Positions 46,484-57,158 of a stretch of DNA of 64,000 nt are shown here, piece after piece (position 1 is the first letter of the stretch; each line of letters opens with the position of its first letter). The notes beneath the pieces are model-generated. The model was not told the DNA's origin. It did no database searches and was given only the letters and a program-made list of their open reading frames with translations. The DNA comes from Actinospica robiniae DSM 44927 (GTDB lineage: Bacteria > Actinomycetota > Actinomycetes > Streptomycetales > Catenulisporaceae), in assembly GCF_000504285.1 (NCBI RefSeq), contig NZ_KI632511.1, forward strand, positions 5,081,372 to 5,145,371, given 5' to 3'. The position numbers and the translations under genes were made by a program.

Positions 46484-46956
46484 CGCTCGTCCTCGTCGTC
46501 CGGCTCGGCGTCCTCGGGCTCGGCGTCCTCGTCCTCCGGACGCGGCGCGCGGTACGGGTCGGCCTCGCCCGCGAAGGTCTTGCCCTGGGCGATCTCGCGC
46601 ACCCGGGCGTCCTCGGCCGCGGCCCGGGCGAGCAGGTCGTCGATCTGCCGGGCGCCCTCCGGGATCGCGTCCAGGATGAACGCGAGGGTCGGGGTGAACT
46701 TCACCCCGGTCTGCCGGCCGACCTCGCTGCGCAGGATGCCCTTGGCCGACTCGAGCGCGGCGGCCGAGGCGGCCCGCTCCTCCTCGTCGCCGAAGACCGT
46801 GTAGAAGACCGTGGCCTCCCGCAGGTCCCCGGTGATCCGGGTGTCGGTGATGGTGACGAACCCGAGACGCGGATCCTTGATCTTCGTCTTCAGCGTCTCG
46901 GCGACCACCACCTTGATCCGGTCGGCCAGCTTCGCCGAACGCGTGCTGTTCGCCAT
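46480..46956 (-). CDS. rbfA: Ribosome-binding factor A
   Basis: A 158-residue RbfA, which assists maturation of the 30S subunit. The KH-like domain ([43 protein letters not shown]) covers residues 1-120. The tail is strongly acidic ([17 protein letters not shown]). AGGAG precedes the ATG at 46956. It lies 18 bp after the DUF503 gene. Confidence 0.96.
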   Translation of the reverse strand: MANSTRSAKLADRIKVVVAETLKTKIKDPRLGFVTITDTRITGDLREATVFYTVFGDEEERAASAAALESAKGILRSEVGRQTGVKFTPTLAFILDAIPEGARQIDDLLARAAAEDARVREIAQGKTFAGEADPYRAPRPEDEDAEPEDAEPDDEDER

Positions 46957-46974
46957 GGTCCGCTCCTTTGATTC

Positions 46975-47292
46975 TCAGTCGTCTTCGTCGCTGCGGACGC
47001 GGCGGCGCACCGAGAGGACCTCGAGCTCGGGCCGCCAGGACACCGCGCCCTCGCAGTCATCCAAAAGCTCTACCACCCGCCGGTGCGTGCCCGCCACGAC
47101 GGCCACGCCGAACACGGCGCGTCGGTGCAGATCCTGCAGCGCCACCTCCGCCGCGCCCACTCCGGGACGGCGGTTGAGGTCGGCCAGAACGGGCCGGATC
47201 AGCGCCCGCTTCTGCTTGAGCGAGTGCACCTCGCCCAACAATACGTCGATCTTCAGCGTTCCGGAGAACACGGTGCCGTCGGACACAGGCAT
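46975..47292 (-). CDS. DUF503 (YlxP-like) protein
   Basis: A 105-residue protein of the DUF503 family found between infB and rbfA in many bacteria. It shows [49 protein letters not shown] and [13 protein letters not shown]. YlxP-like proteins are linked to ribosome assembly, but their role is not settled. The ATG at 47292 gives the family length; an earlier ATG at 47364 lies inside a strong hairpin and is rejected. Confidence 0.88.
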   Translation of the reverse strand: MPVSDGTVFSGTLKIDVLLGEVHSLKQKRALIRPVLADLNRRPGVGAAEVALQDLHRRAVFGVAVVAGTHRRVVELLDDCEGAVSWRPELEVLSVRRRVRSDEDD

Positions 47293-47337
47293 CAGGGCTT
47301 GACCCAGCCCAGGGGAGGTGAAGGGATTCCAGGCCCG

Positions 47338-47374
47338 CAGGCCCGATACGCAAGAGACTTGCATATCGGGCCTG
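47338..47374 (-). terminator. Long stem-loop ahead of the DUF503-rbfA-truB genes
   Basis: A 17-bp stem with a single mismatch (CAGGCCCGATACGCAAG against CTTGCATATCGGGCCTG, loop AGA) lies between infB and DUF503, 45 bp before the DUF503 start. It may be a second terminator after infB or a leader structure controlling the downstream genes. Confidence 0.7.
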
Positions 47375-47411
47375 TGGGGACAACGGGTTATCCCGCGCGC
47401 GGGGCGTCCGC

Positions 47412-47442
47412 CACGGTGCCGCCGGGGTCCGCCGGCACCGTG
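47412..47442 (-). terminator. Hairpin directly after infB
   Basis: A 10-bp perfect stem CACGGTGCCG/CGGCACCGTG with an 11-base loop begins 9 bp past the infB stop. Confidence 0.75.
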
Positions 47443-47451
47443 TCCGGGACG

Positions 47452-50400
47452 CTACGCGCGGGTCTTCTCCCGCATCTCGTACGTCTCGATGACGTCGTCC
47501 ACCTGGATGTTGTTGAACGAGCCGAGTCCGATACCGCACTCGTAGCCCTCGCGGACCTCGGTGGCGTCGTCCTTGAACCGCTTCAGCGAGTCGATGGTCA
47601 GGTTCTCCGCGACCACCGCGCCGTCCCGGATGAGCCGGGCCTTGGCGTTGCGGCGGATCAGGCCCGAACGCACCAGGGTGCCCGCGATGTTGCCGAACTT
47701 GGAGGAGCGGTAGACCTCGCGGATCTCCGCGGTGCCGAGCTGCACCTCCTCGAACTCCGGCTTGAGCATGCCCTTGAGCGCCGCTTCCATCTCCTCGATC
47801 GCCTGGTAGATGACCGAGTAGTAGCGGATCTCGACACCCTCGCGGTCGGCCTTGGTCCGAGCCCGGCCATCGGCCCGGACGTTGAAGCCGATGATGATCG
47901 TGTCGCTGGTCAGCGCCAGGTCCACGTCCGACTCGGTGATCGCGCCGACGCCGCGGTGGATGATCCGCAGGTCGACCTCCTCGCCGACGTCCAGCTTGAG
48001 CAGCGCGTCCTCGAGGGCCTCGACCGAACCGGACACGTCGCCCTTGAGGATGAGGTTGAGCCGCTGGATCTCGCCGGCCTTCATGGCCCGGTCGATGTCC
48101 TCGAACGAGACCCGCACCCGCCGCTTGGAGAGCAGCGCGTTGCGGTCGCGTGCGGCGCGGCGCTCGGCGATCTGCCGGGCCACCCGCTCCTCCTCGACCA
48201 CCAGGAAGGTGTCGCCGGCCCCGGGGACCGAGGTCAGACCGAGCACCTGCACCGGCCGGGACGGGTCGGCGATCTCGACGTTGTTGCCGTTCTCGTCGAG
48301 CATGGCCCGGACCCGGCCGTGCGCGTCGCCGACGACCATGGTGTCGCCCACGCGCAGCGTGCCGCGCTGGACCAGCACCGTGGCCACGGCACCGCGGCCG
48401 CGGTCCAGGTGGGCCTCGATCGCGACGCCCTCCGCGTTCTGGTGCGGGTTGGCCTTCAGGTCGAGGGACGCGTCCGCGGTCAGCACGACCGCCTCGAGCA
48501 GCTCCTCGATGCCGATGTTCTCCCGCGCGGAGATGTCGACGAACATGGTGTCGCCGCCGAACTCCTCGGCCACCAGGCCGTACTCGGTGAGCTGGCTGCG
48601 CACCTTGAGCGGGTCGGCGCCTTCCTTGTCGATCTTGTTGACGGCCACCACGATCGGCACGTCGGCCGCCTTGGCGTGGTTGAGCGCCTCGATCGTCTGC
48701 GGCTTGACGCCGTCGTCGGCCGCCACCACGAGCACCGCGATGTCGGTCACCTTGGCACCGCGGGCACGCATGGCGGTGAACGCCTCGTGGCCCGGGGTGT
48801 CGATGAAGGTGATCCGCCGGTCGAGGCCGTGGATCTCGGCCGCGACCTGGTAGGCACCGATGTGCTGGGTGATGCCGCCGGCCTCGCCCGCCACCACGTT
48901 CGCCTTGCGGATCGCGTCCAGCAGGCGGGTCTTACCGTGGTCGACGTGGCCCATGACGGTGACCACCGGCGGGCGCGCCGCGAGGTCGTCCTCGCCGCCC
49001 TCGTCCTCGCCGAACTCGATGTCGAAGGACTCGAGCAGCTCGCGGTCCTCCTCCTCGGGCGAGACGATCTGGATCTCGAAGCCGATCTCCGAGCCGATCA
49101 GCTGCAGGATCTCCTCGTTGACCGACTGGGTCGCGGTGACCATCTCGCCGATCGCGAAGGCGGCCTGCACCAGCGCGGCCGGGTTGGCGCCGATCTTCTC
49201 GCCGAGGTCCATCAGCGACGAGCCGCGGGGCAGCCGGACGACCTGTCCGTTGCCGCGGGGCAGCATCGCTCCGCCCATGGACGGGGCCTGCATGTTGTCG
49301 AACTCTTGCCTGCGCTGCTTCTTGGACTTGCGTCCGCGGGCCGGGCCACGGCCGCCCGGGCGTCCGAAGGCGCCCTGGGTGCCGGCACCGCGACCGCCGC
49401 GACCGCCGCCGCCACCGCCGCCGGGACGTCCGGCGAAGCCGCCGCCGCCACCGCCGCCGCCGGGGCCGCCGCTCGCGCCGCCGCCGAAGCCGCCGGGACG
49501 CGGGCCGAAGCCGGCGCCGGGTCCGGGACGCGGACCGCCGCCACCGGGACGCGGGGCGCCGCCGGCCGGACGGGGACCGCCGGGCGCGCCGGAGCGCTGG
49601 CCGGGGCCGCCCTGGCCGCCGCCGGGACGCGGGCCGCCCTGGCCGGGGCCGCCGCCGGGGCGTCCGCCGCCGCCCTGGGACGGGCCGGGACGGTTGGGCA
49701 TCATGCCCGGGTTGGGACGCGGACCGCCGGGGCCGCCGCCGGAGCGGGGCGCTGCGGGACGCGGCGGCATGCCCGGACGCGGGGCGCCGGGGACCGAGCC
49801 GCCTTCGCCGCGGCCCTCGCCGCCCGGGCGCTGGCCCTGCGGACGAGGCGCCTGCGGCCGGGGCATGCCGGTCGAGCCGCTGGTGAACGGGTTGTTGCCG
49901 GGACGCGGGCCGCGCGGGCGGTCGCCGCCCGGACGCGGGCCGGGGGTCGCCGGACGGGGGCCGCGCTCGGCCGAGCCGGGACGCTGGCCGCGCTCGCCCT
50001 GGGCCGGGGGCTGCTGGGCCGCCGGGTTGGGCTTGGGGTTCGCCGGGCCGGGACGCGGGCCGGGAGCCGGCGCCGCGGGACGCGACGGGTTCTGGTTCGC
50101 CGCCGGGGGCGTCGCCGGGGTACTCGGGGCAGGCGAAGCCTGCGCCTTGACCTGCGGCGCGGGCGCGGGGCCGGCGGGCTTGGGGGCCGGCGCGGAGCCG
50201 GGCTTGACCGCCGCCGCGGGACCCGGCTTCGGGCCGGGGGCGGGCGCCGCGGGACGCGGCTGGGGGGTCGGCCGCGGGGCGCCGGACCGCGCAGGCGCGG
50301 ACGCTCCCTTACCCTCGGCCGCGAGGGAGTCTCTCAGTTTACGCTCGACTGGCGCCTCGATCGTCGATGACGCCGAACGGACGAACTCACCGAGGTCTTG

Positions 50401-50472
50401 GAGCTTGGCCATGACGACCTTGCTCTCAACACCCAAATCCTTGGCGAGCTCATAGACCCGGACCTTGGCCAC
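47452..50472 (-). CDS. infB: Translation initiation factor IF-2
   Basis: A 1006-residue IF-2, which places initiator tRNA on the 30S subunit and promotes subunit joining. An N-terminal IF2_N domain ([20 protein letters not shown]) leads into a very Gly/Pro/Arg-rich linker (about 60-390), a second IF2_N segment, the G domain with [12 protein letters not shown] near residue 503, DTPGHEAF and NKIDK, and the C-terminal beta-barrel and C1/C2 domains. The GTG at 50472 with AGGAG four bases upstream matches the family start. The linker accounts for the large size compared with non-actinobacterial IF-2. Confidence 0.97.
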   Translation of the reverse strand: MAKVRVYELAKDLGVESKVVMAKLQDLGEFVRSASSTIEAPVERKLRDSLAAEGKGASAPARSGAPRPTPQPRPAAPAPGPKPGPAAAVKPGSAPAPKPAGPAPAPQVKAQASPAPSTPATPPAANQNPSRPAAPAPGPRPGPANPKPNPAAQQPPAQGERGQRPGSAERGPRPATPGPRPGGDRPRGPRPGNNPFTSGSTGMPRPQAPRPQGQRPGGEGRGEGGSVPGAPRPGMPPRPAAPRSGGGPGGPRPNPGMMPNRPGPSQGGGGRPGGGPGQGGPRPGGGQGGPGQRSGAPGGPRPAGGAPRPGGGGPRPGPGAGFGPRPGGFGGGASGGPGGGGGGGGFAGRPGGGGGGGRGGRGAGTQGAFGRPGGRGPARGRKSKKQRRQEFDNMQAPSMGGAMLPRGNGQVVRLPRGSSLMDLGEKIGANPAALVQAAFAIGEMVTATQSVNEEILQLIGSEIGFEIQIVSPEEEDRELLESFDIEFGEDEGGEDDLAARPPVVTVMGHVDHGKTRLLDAIRKANVVAGEAGGITQHIGAYQVAAEIHGLDRRITFIDTPGHEAFTAMRARGAKVTDIAVLVVAADDGVKPQTIEALNHAKAADVPIVVAVNKIDKEGADPLKVRSQLTEYGLVAEEFGGDTMFVDISARENIGIEELLEAVVLTADASLDLKANPHQNAEGVAIEAHLDRGRGAVATVLVQRGTLRVGDTMVVGDAHGRVRAMLDENGNNVEIADPSRPVQVLGLTSVPGAGDTFLVVEEERVARQIAERRAARDRNALLSKRRVRVSFEDIDRAMKAGEIQRLNLILKGDVSGSVEALEDALLKLDVGEEVDLRIIHRGVGAITESDVDLALTSDTIIIGFNVRADGRARTKADREGVEIRYYSVIYQAIEEMEAALKGMLKPEFEEVQLGTAEIREVYRSSKFGNIAGTLVRSGLIRRNAKARLIRDGAVVAENLTIDSLKRFKDDATEVREGYECGIGLGSFNNIQVDDVIETYEMREKTRA

Positions 50473-50661
50473 TTCACTCCTCATCTTCGGTCCGCGTCTT
50501 CTCAGTCCGCGTGACCGTCGCTGTCACTTCATGGGCGTGCTCATCGCTGTGTGCTCATCGCGTGCTCATGATGTTTCTCTACCTGCTTCCGCCTGATAAC
50601 GCCGTGCCCGCATGGACTCCCGACGGGAGCCCACGACCTGCTTCCCCTCCGTCAGCCTGCC

Positions 50662-50970
50662 TCACTCCCCGCTCCGTCGCACACCGAGCGCGGCGTGCAG
50701 CGGCTCGAGCCCGAGCGGTCCCGGCAGGCGCAATGCCCGCGGAAAGGCCCGCTTGCGCTCGGCTAGGGCGAGACACTCGGGACGCGGATGCACATAGGCC
50801 CCTCGTCCCGGAAGGCGCCGCCGCGGATCGGGCCGGACTTCGGGATCACCCGAGTCCCCCGTCCCCACGACGACACGGAGCAACAGGTCCTGCGCACCCC
50901 GCTCCCGGCATCCGACGCACATGCGCGTCGGGACGCCGTGGACTTCGGGGATTACCGGCAGGCCAGTCAC
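50662..50970 (-). CDS. ylxR: YlxR family (DUF448) RNA-binding protein
   Basis: A 102-residue protein with TRMCVGCRERGA, GRGAYVHPRPECL and AERKRAFPRAL, the DUF448 signatures. YlxR-like proteins are nucleic-acid binding and have been linked to RNase P and to nucleoid functions. The start is a GTG at 50970. It sits between nusA and infB, 189 bp before the latter. Confidence 0.93.
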   Translation of the reverse strand: MTGLPVIPEVHGVPTRMCVGCRERGAQDLLLRVVVGTGDSGDPEVRPDPRRRLPGRGAYVHPRPECLALAERKRAFPRALRLPGPLGLEPLHAALGVRRSGE

Positions 50971-51164
50971 ACCCTATGCTACCGCCAATCGCCACCGGTT
51001 CTCACCGGGGCAAGATCGGCATGCACCGACACAACGCGGCGGCCCCGGCGTTTGTTCCGCCGGGGCCCGAGTCTGATGCCGCGTCAGCCGAGTCAGAACA
51101 CGTCGATACCCTCGTGATCAGGAGGTTCCCGGCGCCCCTGGGCCGATCTTCACCGCGCCCCGGC

Positions 51165-52157
51165 TCAGCGCTCCGGATCCGCGTCCGAGCGGATGTCGAT
51201 GCGCCAGCCGGTCAGCCGCGCCGCGAGCCGGGCGTTCTGCCCTTCCTTGCCGATGGCCAGGGACAACTGGTAGTCCGGCACGACCACCTGGGCCGAGCGG
51301 CTCTCCAGGTCGATGATCTTGACCTTGGAGACCTTGGCCGGCGAGAGGGCCGAGGCCACCAGCTTCTCCGGGTCCTCGGACCAGTCCACGATGTCGATCT
51401 TCTCGCCGTGCAGCTCGGTCATCACGTTGCGCACGCGCGAGCCGACCGGCCCGATGCAGGCACCCTTGGCGTTGACCCCGGGCTTGCGCGAGCGCACCGC
51501 CATCTTGGTGCGGTGCCCGGCCTCGCGGGCCAGCGCGGCGATCTCCACGGTGCCGTCGGCGACCTCGGGCACCTCCAGCGCGAAGAGCTTGCGCACCAGG
51601 TTGGGGTGGCTGCGGGAGAGGATCACGGCCGGGCCGCGCGGGGTCCGGCGCACCTGGACCACCAGGCACTTGATCCGCATGCCGTGGCCGTACTGCTCGC
51701 CCGGCACCTGCTCGGGGGTCGGCAGCATCGCCTCGAAGCGCTCCTGCTTGCCCGAGTCGATCTCCACCAGCACGTGCCGCGGGTCGTCGCTCTGCTGCAC
51801 CCGGCCGGAGACCAGGTCGCCCTCGCGCGCGGCGAAGTCCTTGAACACCGCCTCGTCCGCGGCCTCGCGCAGCTTCTGCGCGATGACCTGCCGGGCGGTG
51901 GCCGCCGCGATCCGGCCGAAGCCGGTCGGGGTGTCGTCGAACTCCAGCCCGACCGGGCTGCCGGACTCGTCGGTCTCCTTCACGAACACGGTGACGTGCC
52001 CGCTCTTGCGGTCCAGCTCCACCCGGGCGCCGGAGCGGGCGCCCTCGGTGTGCTCGTACGCGTGCAGCAGCGCCTGCTCGATGGCCCCGTACAACAGGTC
52101 CGGCGAGATCTCTCGATCCTGCGCGAGATCGCGCAGCATCCTCATGTCGATGTCCAC
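51165..52157 (-). CDS. nusA: Transcription termination/antitermination factor NusA
   Basis: A 330-residue NusA of the short actinobacterial type, lacking the C-terminal acidic repeats. The N-terminal polymerase-binding domain ([17 protein letters not shown]) is followed by an S1 domain ([15 protein letters not shown]) and two KH domains ([20 protein letters not shown] and [20 protein letters not shown]). The start is a GTG at 52157, 6 bp after rimP. Confidence 0.97.
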   Translation of the reverse strand: MDIDMRMLRDLAQDREISPDLLYGAIEQALLHAYEHTEGARSGARVELDRKSGHVTVFVKETDESGSPVGLEFDDTPTGFGRIAAATARQVIAQKLREAADEAVFKDFAAREGDLVSGRVQQSDDPRHVLVEIDSGKQERFEAMLPTPEQVPGEQYGHGMRIKCLVVQVRRTPRGPAVILSRSHPNLVRKLFALEVPEVADGTVEIAALAREAGHRTKMAVRSRKPGVNAKGACIGPVGSRVRNVMTELHGEKIDIVDWSEDPEKLVASALSPAKVSKVKIIDLESRSAQVVVPDYQLSLAIGKEGQNARLAARLTGWRIDIRSDADPER

Positions 52158-52163
52158 GGTCCC

Positions 52164-52715
52164 TCAGCTCTGCTCGTCCACGTCTTCATCGGCCTCGTCC
52201 CAGGCCGGCTCCCCGTCGGCCCCGGGGCGGTTGAACTCGATCTGGACCCTGCCCTTGCCCAGCTCCGAGTACCCGAGGCGGCGCCGTTCACCCGGCACTC
52301 CGGGCTTCTTCCCCGGCAGCTCCAGGGTGACCGCCTCGTCGTCGGTCTCCACCACCCGGCCGGTGACCTCGCCGCCGGAGGCCAGCGGCACCTGCACCAA
52401 TCGGCCGGCCGCCCGCCGCCAGTGCCGCGGCTCGGTCAGCGGACGGCTGACCCCGGGCGAGGTGACTTCGAGGTCATAAGCGGTCTCGCCCATCTGGTTG
52501 CCGGCGTCCAGCGCGGCCGAGACGGCCTGGCTGACCTCGGCGATGTCGTCCAGGGTGACCCCGTCGTCGCCGTCCACCACGATCCGCAGCAGCCGGCGGG
52601 AGCCGGCCCGGTGCACCACGACCTCCTCGAGGTCGTAGCCCAACTCGGCCACCACCGGTTCCAGCTGGACGCGGAGTTTGGTCCCGTCGATTTCGGCGCG
52701 GGCGGCGGGACTCAT
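52164..52715 (-). CDS. rimP: Ribosome maturation factor RimP
   Basis: A 183-residue RimP for 30S assembly: LEPVVAELGYDLEEVVVHRA, VDGDDGVTLDDIAEVSQAVS, YDLEVTSPGVSRPLTEPRHW. It ends in an acidic tail (EPAWDEADEDVDEQS). The ATG at 52715 has GAGGAG nine bases upstream. It is the first gene of the nusA-infB operon; the 189 bp separating it from proS include a GC-rich hairpin around 52815-52827. Confidence 0.95.
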   Translation of the reverse strand: MSPAARAEIDGTKLRVQLEPVVAELGYDLEEVVVHRAGSRRLLRIVVDGDDGVTLDDIAEVSQAVSAALDAGNQMGETAYDLEVTSPGVSRPLTEPRHWRRAAGRLVQVPLASGGEVTGRVVETDDEAVTLELPGKKPGVPGERRRLGYSELGKGRVQIEFNRPGADGEPAWDEADEDVDEQS

Positions 52716-52904
52716 CGGACTTCGCTCCTCGGGCGGTATGGGACTGCGGGACTGCGGCGGACTACGGACCAACGGGACTACGCCAGACGCGCAGGGGCGC
52801 GCGCCTTCGCGCCTCCGGCAAAGCCGGGGCGCGGCGCGGACCTCGAACTGCGCACCCCACAGGGTAGTCGCTCCCGGGGCCCCGGTAAGCCAGTGGCGAG
52901 TCCG

Positions 52905-54644
52905 TCAGCCCGCGAGGGTGGCGACGAGGTCGGCCAGCGGCACGTCCGTGCGCTCGCCGGTCGCGCGGTCCTTGACCTCGACCTTGCCCTCGGCCAGGCC
53001 CTTGCCCACCACCACGATCGTCGGCACGCCGATCAGCTCGGCGTCCTTGAACTTCACACCCGGCGAGGCCGAGCGCCGGTCGTCGAACAGCACCCGCAGG
53101 CCGGCCGCGTCGAGGTCGGCGGCGAGGCGGCCGGCCGCCTCGTACACCGCGTCGTCCTTGCCGGTGGCGACGAGGTGCACGTCCGCCGGGGCGATCTCGC
53201 GCGGCCAGACCAGGCCGAGCTCGTCGTACTTCTGCTCGGCGATGGCCGCCACCGCGCGGGAGACGCCGATGCCGTAGGAGCCCATGGTCACCCGCACCGG
53301 CTTGCCGTCCGGGCCGAGCACGTCGAACTGGAAGACGTCGGTGTACTTGCGGCCGAGCTGGAAGATGTGCCCGATCTCGATGCCGCGGTCGATGGTGATC
53401 GCCGAGCCGCAGCGCGGGCAGGCGTCCCCGGCGCGCACCTCGGCGGCGCCGATCGTTCCCGAGGGGGTGAAGTCGCGCCCGTTCACCACGTGCGCGGCGT
53501 GCTTGCCCGCCTCGTTGGCCCCGGTGATCCAGGCCGAGCCCGGCACCACCAGGGTGTCCACCTTGTAGGTGTATCCGGCCTCTGCCAGGCCCTGCGGGCC
53601 GATGTAGCCGCGTACCAGGGCCGGGTGCCTGGCGAAGTCCTCGGCCTCGAACATCTCGATCTCGGCCGGGCTGACGGCGGCCTCGAGGCGCTTCATGTCG
53701 ACGTCCCGGTCCCCCGGCACGCCGACGATCAGGACCTCGGCCTCCTTCTCGCCGGGGTGGCGCAGCTTGACGACCACGTTCTTGAGCGTGTTCGCCGCGG
53801 TGGTCTCGCCGAACCCCTCGAAGCCCTGGAACACCTGCACCAGGGTCTCGATCGTGGGCGTGTCCGGCGTGTCGAACACCTTCGCCGCGGGCACGCCGGA
53901 CGCGTCGAGCTCGGCGCCCGGGCGGCCTTCGAAGGCCTCTGTGTTGGCCGCGTAGTCGCAGTCGGTGCACTGGACGAAGGTGTCCTCGCCGGTCGGCGCC
54001 GGGGCCAGGAACTCCTCCGAGGCCGAGCCGCCCATCGCGCCGGACATGGCCGAGACGATCCGGTACTGCATGCCGAGCCGCGTGAAGATCCTGATATAGG
54101 CCTCGCGGTGCAGCTCGTAGGCGCGCTTGAGGCCCTCGTCGTCCAGGTCGAAGGAGTACGAGTCCTTCATCACGAACTCGCGCCCGCGCAGGATGCCGGC
54201 CCGCGGACGGGCCTCGTCCCGGTACTTGGTCTGGATCTGGTAGAGGTTCACCGGCAGGTCCTTGTAGGACGAGTACTCGCCCTTGACCATGAGGGTGAAC
54301 ATCTCCTCGTGCGTCGGACCGAGCAGGTAGTCGTTGCCCTTGCGGTCCTTGAGCCGGAAGATGTTGTCGCCGTACTCGGTCCAGCGGCCGGTGACGTCGT
54401 AGATCTCCCGCGGCAGCAGCGCGGGGAAGTGGACCTCCTGCGCGCCGAAGGCGTCCATCTCCTCCTTGACCACGCGCGCGACGTTGTCGAGCACCATCTT
54501 GCCCAGCGGCAGCCAGGAGTAGATGCCCGGCGCGACCCGGCGGACGTAGCCGGCGCGCACCAGGAGCTTGTGGCTCGGCACCTCGGCGTCGGCCGGATCA
54601 TCGCGAAGGGTGCGAAGGAACAGCGACGACATGCGCGAGATCAC
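52905..54644 (-). CDS. proS: Prolyl-tRNA synthetase, bacterial type
   Basis: A 579-residue class II synthetase. Motif 2 is [20 protein letters not shown]; motif 3 lies in [20 protein letters not shown]. An editing (INS) domain sits between, at about 225-390, as in bacterial-type ProS, and the anticodon-binding domain is C-terminal ([14 protein letters not shown]). The GTG at 54644 is chosen because GAGGAG ends seven bases upstream; an ATG four codons later is the alternative. Confidence 0.96.
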   Translation of the reverse strand: MISRMSSLFLRTLRDDPADAEVPSHKLLVRAGYVRRVAPGIYSWLPLGKMVLDNVARVVKEEMDAFGAQEVHFPALLPREIYDVTGRWTEYGDNIFRLKDRKGNDYLLGPTHEEMFTLMVKGEYSSYKDLPVNLYQIQTKYRDEARPRAGILRGREFVMKDSYSFDLDDEGLKRAYELHREAYIRIFTRLGMQYRIVSAMSGAMGGSASEEFLAPAPTGEDTFVQCTDCDYAANTEAFEGRPGAELDASGVPAAKVFDTPDTPTIETLVQVFQGFEGFGETTAANTLKNVVVKLRHPGEKEAEVLIVGVPGDRDVDMKRLEAAVSPAEIEMFEAEDFARHPALVRGYIGPQGLAEAGYTYKVDTLVVPGSAWITGANEAGKHAAHVVNGRDFTPSGTIGAAEVRAGDACPRCGSAITIDRGIEIGHIFQLGRKYTDVFQFDVLGPDGKPVRVTMGSYGIGVSRAVAAIAEQKYDELGLVWPREIAPADVHLVATGKDDAVYEAAGRLAADLDAAGLRVLFDDRRSASPGVKFKDAELIGVPTIVVVGKGLAEGKVEVKDRATGERTDVPLADLVATLAG

Positions 54645-54750
54645 TGCGGGGCTCCTCGGAGGCGGGGATGGACGAACCGATACCCGAGGATATCCGCCCG
54701 GGCGCCGCACTTCGAACGCGTTTGCCGATCCGGCCCGGATGGAGGGAGTT

Positions 54751-55617
54751 TCAGAACAGAACCGAGGCGAATTCCGAGACCTCGCGGAAGCCCACCCGGT
54801 GGTAGGCCGCGCGCGCCGGGGCGTTGAAGTCGTTGACGTACAGCGAGACCACCGGTGCGAAGTCGCGCAGCGCGTACTCGACCACGGCCGACATCCCGCC
54901 CTCGGAGACGCGCTGCCCGCGGAAGCGCGGATTGACCCAGACGCCCTGGATCTGGCACACCTCGCGGGTGACGGCGCCGATCTCGGCCTTGAACACCACC
55001 TCGCCGCGGTCGATCCAGGCGAACGCGCGCCCGGCGCCGATCAGCTCGGCCACCCGCTGCCGGTAGCCGTGCCCGCCGTCGGCCCCGATCGGCGAGACGC
55101 CCACCTCCTCGGTGAACATCGCCACGCAGGCCGGCATGAGCGCGTCGAGCTCGGCCGGGCGCACCGGGCGCACCCGGAAGTCGGGCGCGACGGTCGGCGA
55201 GGACTCGCGGATGGCCATCACCGGCTGGCTGGCCCGCACCTCGCGCGGCCGGCCCCAGTGCGCGCCGAGGTAGGACCACAGGTCCAGCACCGGCTCGCGC
55301 GGGCCGACGATCGAGGAGCAGCGCCGCCCCTGCTTGCGGGCGCGGTCGGCGAAGGCGCGCACCGACTCGGGCGTCGCGCACACCGGCACCAGGTTCGCGC
55401 CGGAGAAGCACATCGAGGTCAGCCGCCCGCCCACGTGGAAGCCCCACAGCTCCCCGCCGAGCTGCCACGGGTCGAGCCCGGCGGCGGCCACGCGGGAGGC
55501 GATGAAGACGTTGTCCACCGGGTCCCGGGCGAGCAGGTCGAGCGCCTCGCCGAGATCACCCGGACCGAGGACGCGGGCGGCGGAGGAAGGTGAGAGCAGA
55601 CGCGTGACCATGTTCAC
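54751..55617 (-). CDS. GNAT acetyltransferase with N-terminal DUF4081 domain
   Basis: A 288-residue two-domain protein. Residues about 1-135 match the DUF4081 pattern ([29 protein letters not shown]); residues about 145-288 are a GNAT domain with an acetyl-CoA loop [20 protein letters not shown] and the final [17 protein letters not shown]. The acceptor is unknown. It may start at the GTG at 55617 or at the ATG two codons in. It lies between proS and ispG, an arrangement I recall from Streptomyces. Confidence 0.9.
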   Translation of the reverse strand: MNMVTRLLSPSSAARVLGPGDLGEALDLLARDPVDNVFIASRVAAAGLDPWQLGGELWGFHVGGRLTSMCFSGANLVPVCATPESVRAFADRARKQGRRCSSIVGPREPVLDLWSYLGAHWGRPREVRASQPVMAIRESSPTVAPDFRVRPVRPAELDALMPACVAMFTEEVGVSPIGADGGHGYRQRVAELIGAGRAFAWIDRGEVVFKAEIGAVTREVCQIQGVWVNPRFRGQRVSEGGMSAVVEYALRDFAPVVSLYVNDFNAPARAAYHRVGFREVSEFASVLF

Positions 55618-55797
55618 CGCTCAGCTCACCCCCGCGGCAGGACGCGGCGCCGGCGGGGTGGACATGGCGCCGCCCGTGCGGACGCGGACCGACTCGAAGG
55701 GCACAGCACCACTTTAAGCCCTGTCCCGACTCTTCGGTTCGGTCTCGATCGCGGCGCCGCCCCGCCGCACCGCCCGCACGGGTCCACCGAGGCCGGC

Positions 55798-56952
55798 TCA
55801 GCCGGCCGTCACCTGCGGTTCGCCCTCGCCGAGATCGACGCCGAGCTCCTCGGCCAGCCGGGCCGCCTCCTCCACCAGGGTCTCGACGATCTTGGCTTCG
55901 GAGACGGTCTTGATGACCTCGCCGCGCACGAAGATCTGGCCCTTGCCGTTGCCCGAGGCCACGCCGAGGTCGGCCTCGCGGGCCTCGCCCGGGCCGTTCA
56001 CCACGCAGCCCATGACCGCCACCCGCAGCGGCACGTCGAGACCCTCGAGCGCCGCGGAGACCTGGTCGGCCAGGGTGTAGACGTCCACCTGGGCGCGTCC
56101 GCACGAGGGGCAGGAGACGATCTCCAGGCCGCGCTTGCGCAGCCCGAGCGACTCGAGGATCTGGGTGCCGACCTTGACCTCTTCCACCGGCGGGGCGGAG
56201 AGGGAGACCCGGATGGTGTCGCCGATGCCCTCGGCCAGCAGCGCGCCGAAGGCGACCGCGGACTTGATGGTGCCCTGGAAGGCGGGACCGGCCTCGGTCA
56301 CCCCGAGGTGCAGCGGGTAGTCGCAGGCGGCGGCGAGCTGCCGGTAGGCCTGGATCATCACGACCGGGTCGTTGTGCTTGACCGAGATCTTGATGTCGCG
56401 GAAGTCGTGCTCCTCGAACAGCGAGCACTCCCACAGCGCGGACTCGACCAGCGCCTCCGGGGTGGCCTTGCCGTACTTCTCGTACAGCCGCGGGTCGAGC
56501 GAGCCGGCGTTCACCCCGATCCGGATCGGGGTGCCGAGGTACTTGGCCCGGCGGGCGATCTCGCCCACCTGGTCGTCGAACTTGCGGATGTTGCCCGGGT
56601 TCACCCGCACCGCCGCGCACCCGGCGTCGAGGGCGGCGAAGACGTACTTGGGCTGGAAGTGGATGTCCGCGATCACCGGGATCTGCGACTTCTTCGCGAT
56701 CATCGGCAGCGCGTCCGCGTCGTCCTGCGAGGGCACCGCCACCCGGACGATCTGGCAGCCCGACGCGGTCAGCTGCGCGATCTGCTGCAGCGTCGCGTTC
56801 ACGTCGGAGGTCAGCGTGGTGGTCATCGACTGCACCGACACCGGCGCGTCCCCGCCCACCGGGACGGAGCCCACGTGGATCTGCCGCGAGACACGGCGGG
56901 GCGCGAGCGGCTTGGCCGGCACGGACGGAGTGCCGAGTGCGACAGCGGTCAT
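55798..56952 (-). CDS. ispG: 4-hydroxy-3-methylbut-2-enyl diphosphate synthase IspG
   Basis: A 384-residue iron-sulfur enzyme of the MEP isoprenoid pathway. Its [4Fe-4S] cysteines lie in [12 protein letters not shown] near residue 280 and in [18 protein letters not shown] near 315; [13 protein letters not shown] and the TIM-barrel motif VRVNPGNIR are N-terminal. The start is an ATG at 56952. With dxr 2 kb away, it places two MEP enzymes in this stretch. Confidence 0.96.
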   Translation of the reverse strand: MTAVALGTPSVPAKPLAPRRVSRQIHVGSVPVGGDAPVSVQSMTTTLTSDVNATLQQIAQLTASGCQIVRVAVPSQDDADALPMIAKKSQIPVIADIHFQPKYVFAALDAGCAAVRVNPGNIRKFDDQVGEIARRAKYLGTPIRIGVNAGSLDPRLYEKYGKATPEALVESALWECSLFEEHDFRDIKISVKHNDPVVMIQAYRQLAAACDYPLHLGVTEAGPAFQGTIKSAVAFGALLAEGIGDTIRVSLSAPPVEEVKVGTQILESLGLRKRGLEIVSCPSCGRAQVDVYTLADQVSAALEGLDVPLRVAVMGCVVNGPGEAREADLGVASGNGKGQIFVRGEVIKTVSEAKIVETLVEEAARLAEELGVDLGEGEPQVTAG

Positions 56953-57158
56953 CGGGTCGGGTTCTCCCTGGGTCGTGGCGGTCGTGCTCTACCAAGATTC
57001 TGTTCCGCAGACGAGGCTGCTACCCGTCCACGCTACGGCACGTGCTCGCCAGCGGTGCACTCCGGTCGCCGAGCGGCACCCGGTCTTCACCCGATCTTCA
57101 CCGCGCGCGTCCGAACGGCGCAGAGCGGATCGCGGCGCCCCCGCGGCCGGACGCCGCG

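Noticed and set aside
47083-50370. A plus-strand frame opposite infB with Ala/Thr/Gly-rich repeats
   Set aside because: The repeats mirror the Gly/Pro-rich IF-2 linker; the GTPase motifs lie on the minus strand.
50511-54827. A 1438-codon plus-strand frame across nusA, rimP and proS
   Set aside because: It crosses several minus-strand genes with diagnostic motifs.
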